From: Ustulina deusta
Lineage: Eukaryota; Ascomycota; Sordariomycetes; Xylariales; Xylariaceae
NCBI GenBank assembly: GCA_023159155.1
Contig: JAJNNX010000067.1
Span: 186,001-250,000, forward strand
Direction: 5' to 3'
DNA length: 64,000 bases
The position numbers and the translations under genes are program-made. The notes below the pieces were generated by a model. That model saw only the letters and a list, made by a program, of their open reading frames with translations, did not search any database and was not told the DNA's origin. Positions 62,214-64,000 of the stretch are shown piece by piece. The first letter of the stretch is position 1, and every line of letters starts with the position of its first letter.

Positions 62214-64000
62214 TTAGATATCCATTTCCCCGTCGGCGATGGCAAGGCGTTGCTTCGTAGTCTTAGCCTTTTTGCTTCCGCCTTTTCGTTTCTTAGCGGC
62301 CTTGGTCTCGGGTTCGACAGGGGTTGCAGTGCCCGATGGTTTGTTTTCATCGTTGAAATGACCCTCGCCTACATGCCACGTTAGTCTATACGGCTACGTA
62401 AAAAAGAGTTCGTCCGCTCGTGGCGGCAACTCACCTTCGTGGTACATCTCATCGAGGCTGACGGCTTCGCGCTTCCTCTTGTTGCCCCCACGCTTCTTCG
62501 CCGCCTTATCGAGTTCACCGCTCTCCAGAAGCTCTTTCTCGCGCTGTTCGATAAGCTCAGCTTGCTCGTCATCGGCGAGCCACATGGCAATATCACGGTT
62601 ACGGTTTTCGGGGGGCCGACGACCACTGAAGTCGACACCTCGGGCACCACCACCCTGGATAACGACACGTTGCACCTCTTCTTTCTGCATCGCTCTCTTT
62701 CGGATGCGTTCTTCGATGGTGCCCCGAGTGATGAGTCGGTACACTGTGACTTGCTTCGTTTGACCGAGGCGATGAGCACGGTCCATGGCCTGCGAATCGA
62801 TCGTCGGGTTCCAATCACTGTCATAGAAGATAACCGTATCGGCTGATGTTAGATTGATACCGAGGCCACCGGCACGCGTGGACAGAAGGAAGACGAAAAT
62901 ATCGGGGCGTGTTTGGAAATCATGCACTGTATCTCGACGATCTTCTAGTTTTGTAGAACCATCGAGCCGACAGTACTTGTAGTTGCGGTAGGTCAAATAT
63001 TCTTCCATGAGATCAATCATTCTCGTCATCTGGAAATACAGAAGTACACGGTGGCCCTCTTCTTTCAACTTGAAGAGCAGCTGATCGAGCTTCGCAAGCT
63101 TACCACTATCCGTAACGAAGCGGCGCATGCTAGGAACTGTGATGCTGGTAAAACGGCGTTTCTCATTGTCTGGTGTGGGCAGGAGAGAACGCTGTGGGTA
63201 TTGCTCGAGGGGAACATGCCGTTCCACCAAGGCTTTCTCCTCGATGGAGGTGGGCCCGTACAATGCTTTCCGTATGGGTCCGTTGAAGAGAGTGTCCTCG
63301 CGCTCCGTGATGGGGGCTCGCGTGCCCTCACAGGAGATATCGACTGGAGGAGCGGATGCGCCCGGTAAAGCCGCTTGTTCCAATCGGCTTAGGCCGGAAT
63401 CGTGCCATTGCGAGCGGGAGATGTTCATGAGATTGCTAAGGACGCCCTCGCCGGTGATGTCTGCTAGTGCTCTCCTATCCGTCCGTGCCTTGATTTGGAA
63501 CAGAGCATGAGCTGGCGTATAAGTCTCTTCTCCCGGCTCATCATAGATTGCCTGCATTTGGCCAAGCCGGTCACTCTTCTTCGCCAAGTCAGAAGCTCGA
63601 GAAAAGAAATCTTGGTGGCTAGCTCGGTAGACCTCCTGTGGACTTGTATCGGCGAAGCGTAAGAAGGAGAATGCATCGTTGCCCGACGTGCTCGCTCGGA
63701 TATTTGCGGGGTCCCAAATATTCATGAGATGATTCAAATACTTGTTTCGAAAACCGGCGCGTACATTATTCTTACCGGCCTTATGCAACCGCCCACCCTC
63801 AGTCCATACAAGGCGTGGTACTTTGTATTCGATCAAGCTGCGCGTCGAATATCCGACTGGGACATTATTCCCCTCGCGAACAAATGACGCAGTCTCGGCA
63901 AAGTAGCCGGCGGAGAAGGGGCTTGTGGTATCCGCGCGCTGGAAAAGATCGGGGTGGTTGCACACCTTCCGGAATTGCATCACCAAGTTCATCAGTGTGC
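62214..64000 (-). CDS. INO80: INO80 chromatin-remodelling ATPase, C-terminal part
   Basis: Partial; the gene continues past the right edge. Exons in view are 62435-64000 and 62214-62368, with a 66-bp intron (GTGAGT..ATGTAG). The frame runs from the end of helicase lobe 1 ([13 protein letters not shown]) through the INO80-type insertion to lobe 2: [54 protein letters not shown] and the arginine-finger motif [13 protein letters not shown] charged tail follows, and the last exon adds a Lys-rich stretch ([16 protein letters not shown]) ending EMDI. INO80 slides nucleosomes and exchanges H2A.Z as the ATPase of a large nuclear complex. The long spacer between CNHPDLF and the second lobe is the feature that separates INO80 from other Snf2 proteins. 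Catalytic motifs in view are intact. Confidence 0.95.

Noticed and set aside
62394..63676. Plus-strand and shifted frames over INO80
   Set aside because: Shadows of the INO80 coding frame, whose helicase motifs are unambiguous.
1..64000. CRISPR arrays, rRNA and tRNA genes
   Set aside because: No regularly spaced repeats with unique spacers, no rRNA core sequences and no cloverleaf with a T-loop were found; the GGTTCGAAT-like string in the solo LTRs has no tRNA around it.

Overview
The window comes from a filamentous ascomycete, most likely a Eurotiales-type Pezizomycotina. The genes carry short GT..AG introns of 49-103 bp, the core genes are typical fungal ones (ARB1-type ABC-F ATPase, INO80, ADE8-type GAR transformylase, GH79 glucuronidase), and the large AT-rich block has the signature of repeat-induced point mutation (RIP): TpA enrichment, CAA/CAG turned into TAA/TAG, every frame closed. 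The genus is inference; no rRNA or marker gene is present.

Layout. 1-3479: ordinary-GC sequence with few genes, holding an unrecognised minus-strand gene remnant (about 1.2-1.75 kb) and a decayed Ty1/copia scrap with an HHCC motif (about 2.56-2.83 kb). 3480-39485: a 36-kb nest of transposons. A 5'-truncated LINE on the minus strand, flanked by a 15-bp target duplication, was invaded by two members of one Ty3/gypsy family (elements A and B). B was invaded by a gypsy chromovirus (C) and a Ty1/copia element (E). C's 3' LTR was split by a third member of the first family (D). Two short GC-normal solo LTRs sit in A and C. Each junction is supported by a duplicated target site: GTAAT, CTAAA, AAACT, TTTAA, (A)AGTT, GTAC, GTAT.

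39486-64000: gene-bearing sequence. In order: an isochorismatase-family hydrolase (+), a small inverted-repeat element (MITE-like), a membrane-anchored SGNH hydrolase (-), a secreted GH79 beta-glucuronidase-like enzyme (+), an acidic hypothetical gene (-), a four-helix membrane protein (+), an unresolved cysteine-rich gene (-), ADE8 (-), ARB1 (+) and the 3' end of INO80 (-). Between them lie stretches without recognisable genes. The end nearest INO80 is the conserved housekeeping part (purine synthesis, ribosome biogenesis, chromatin remodelling). The part next to the nest is accessory-like: secreted or membrane enzymes, relics and few genes.

Exon joins were worked out by hand from splice consensus, reading frame and family motifs. 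Five genes resolve completely (isochorismatase, SGNH, GH79, four-TM protein, ADE8), as does ARB1. INO80 runs off the right edge.
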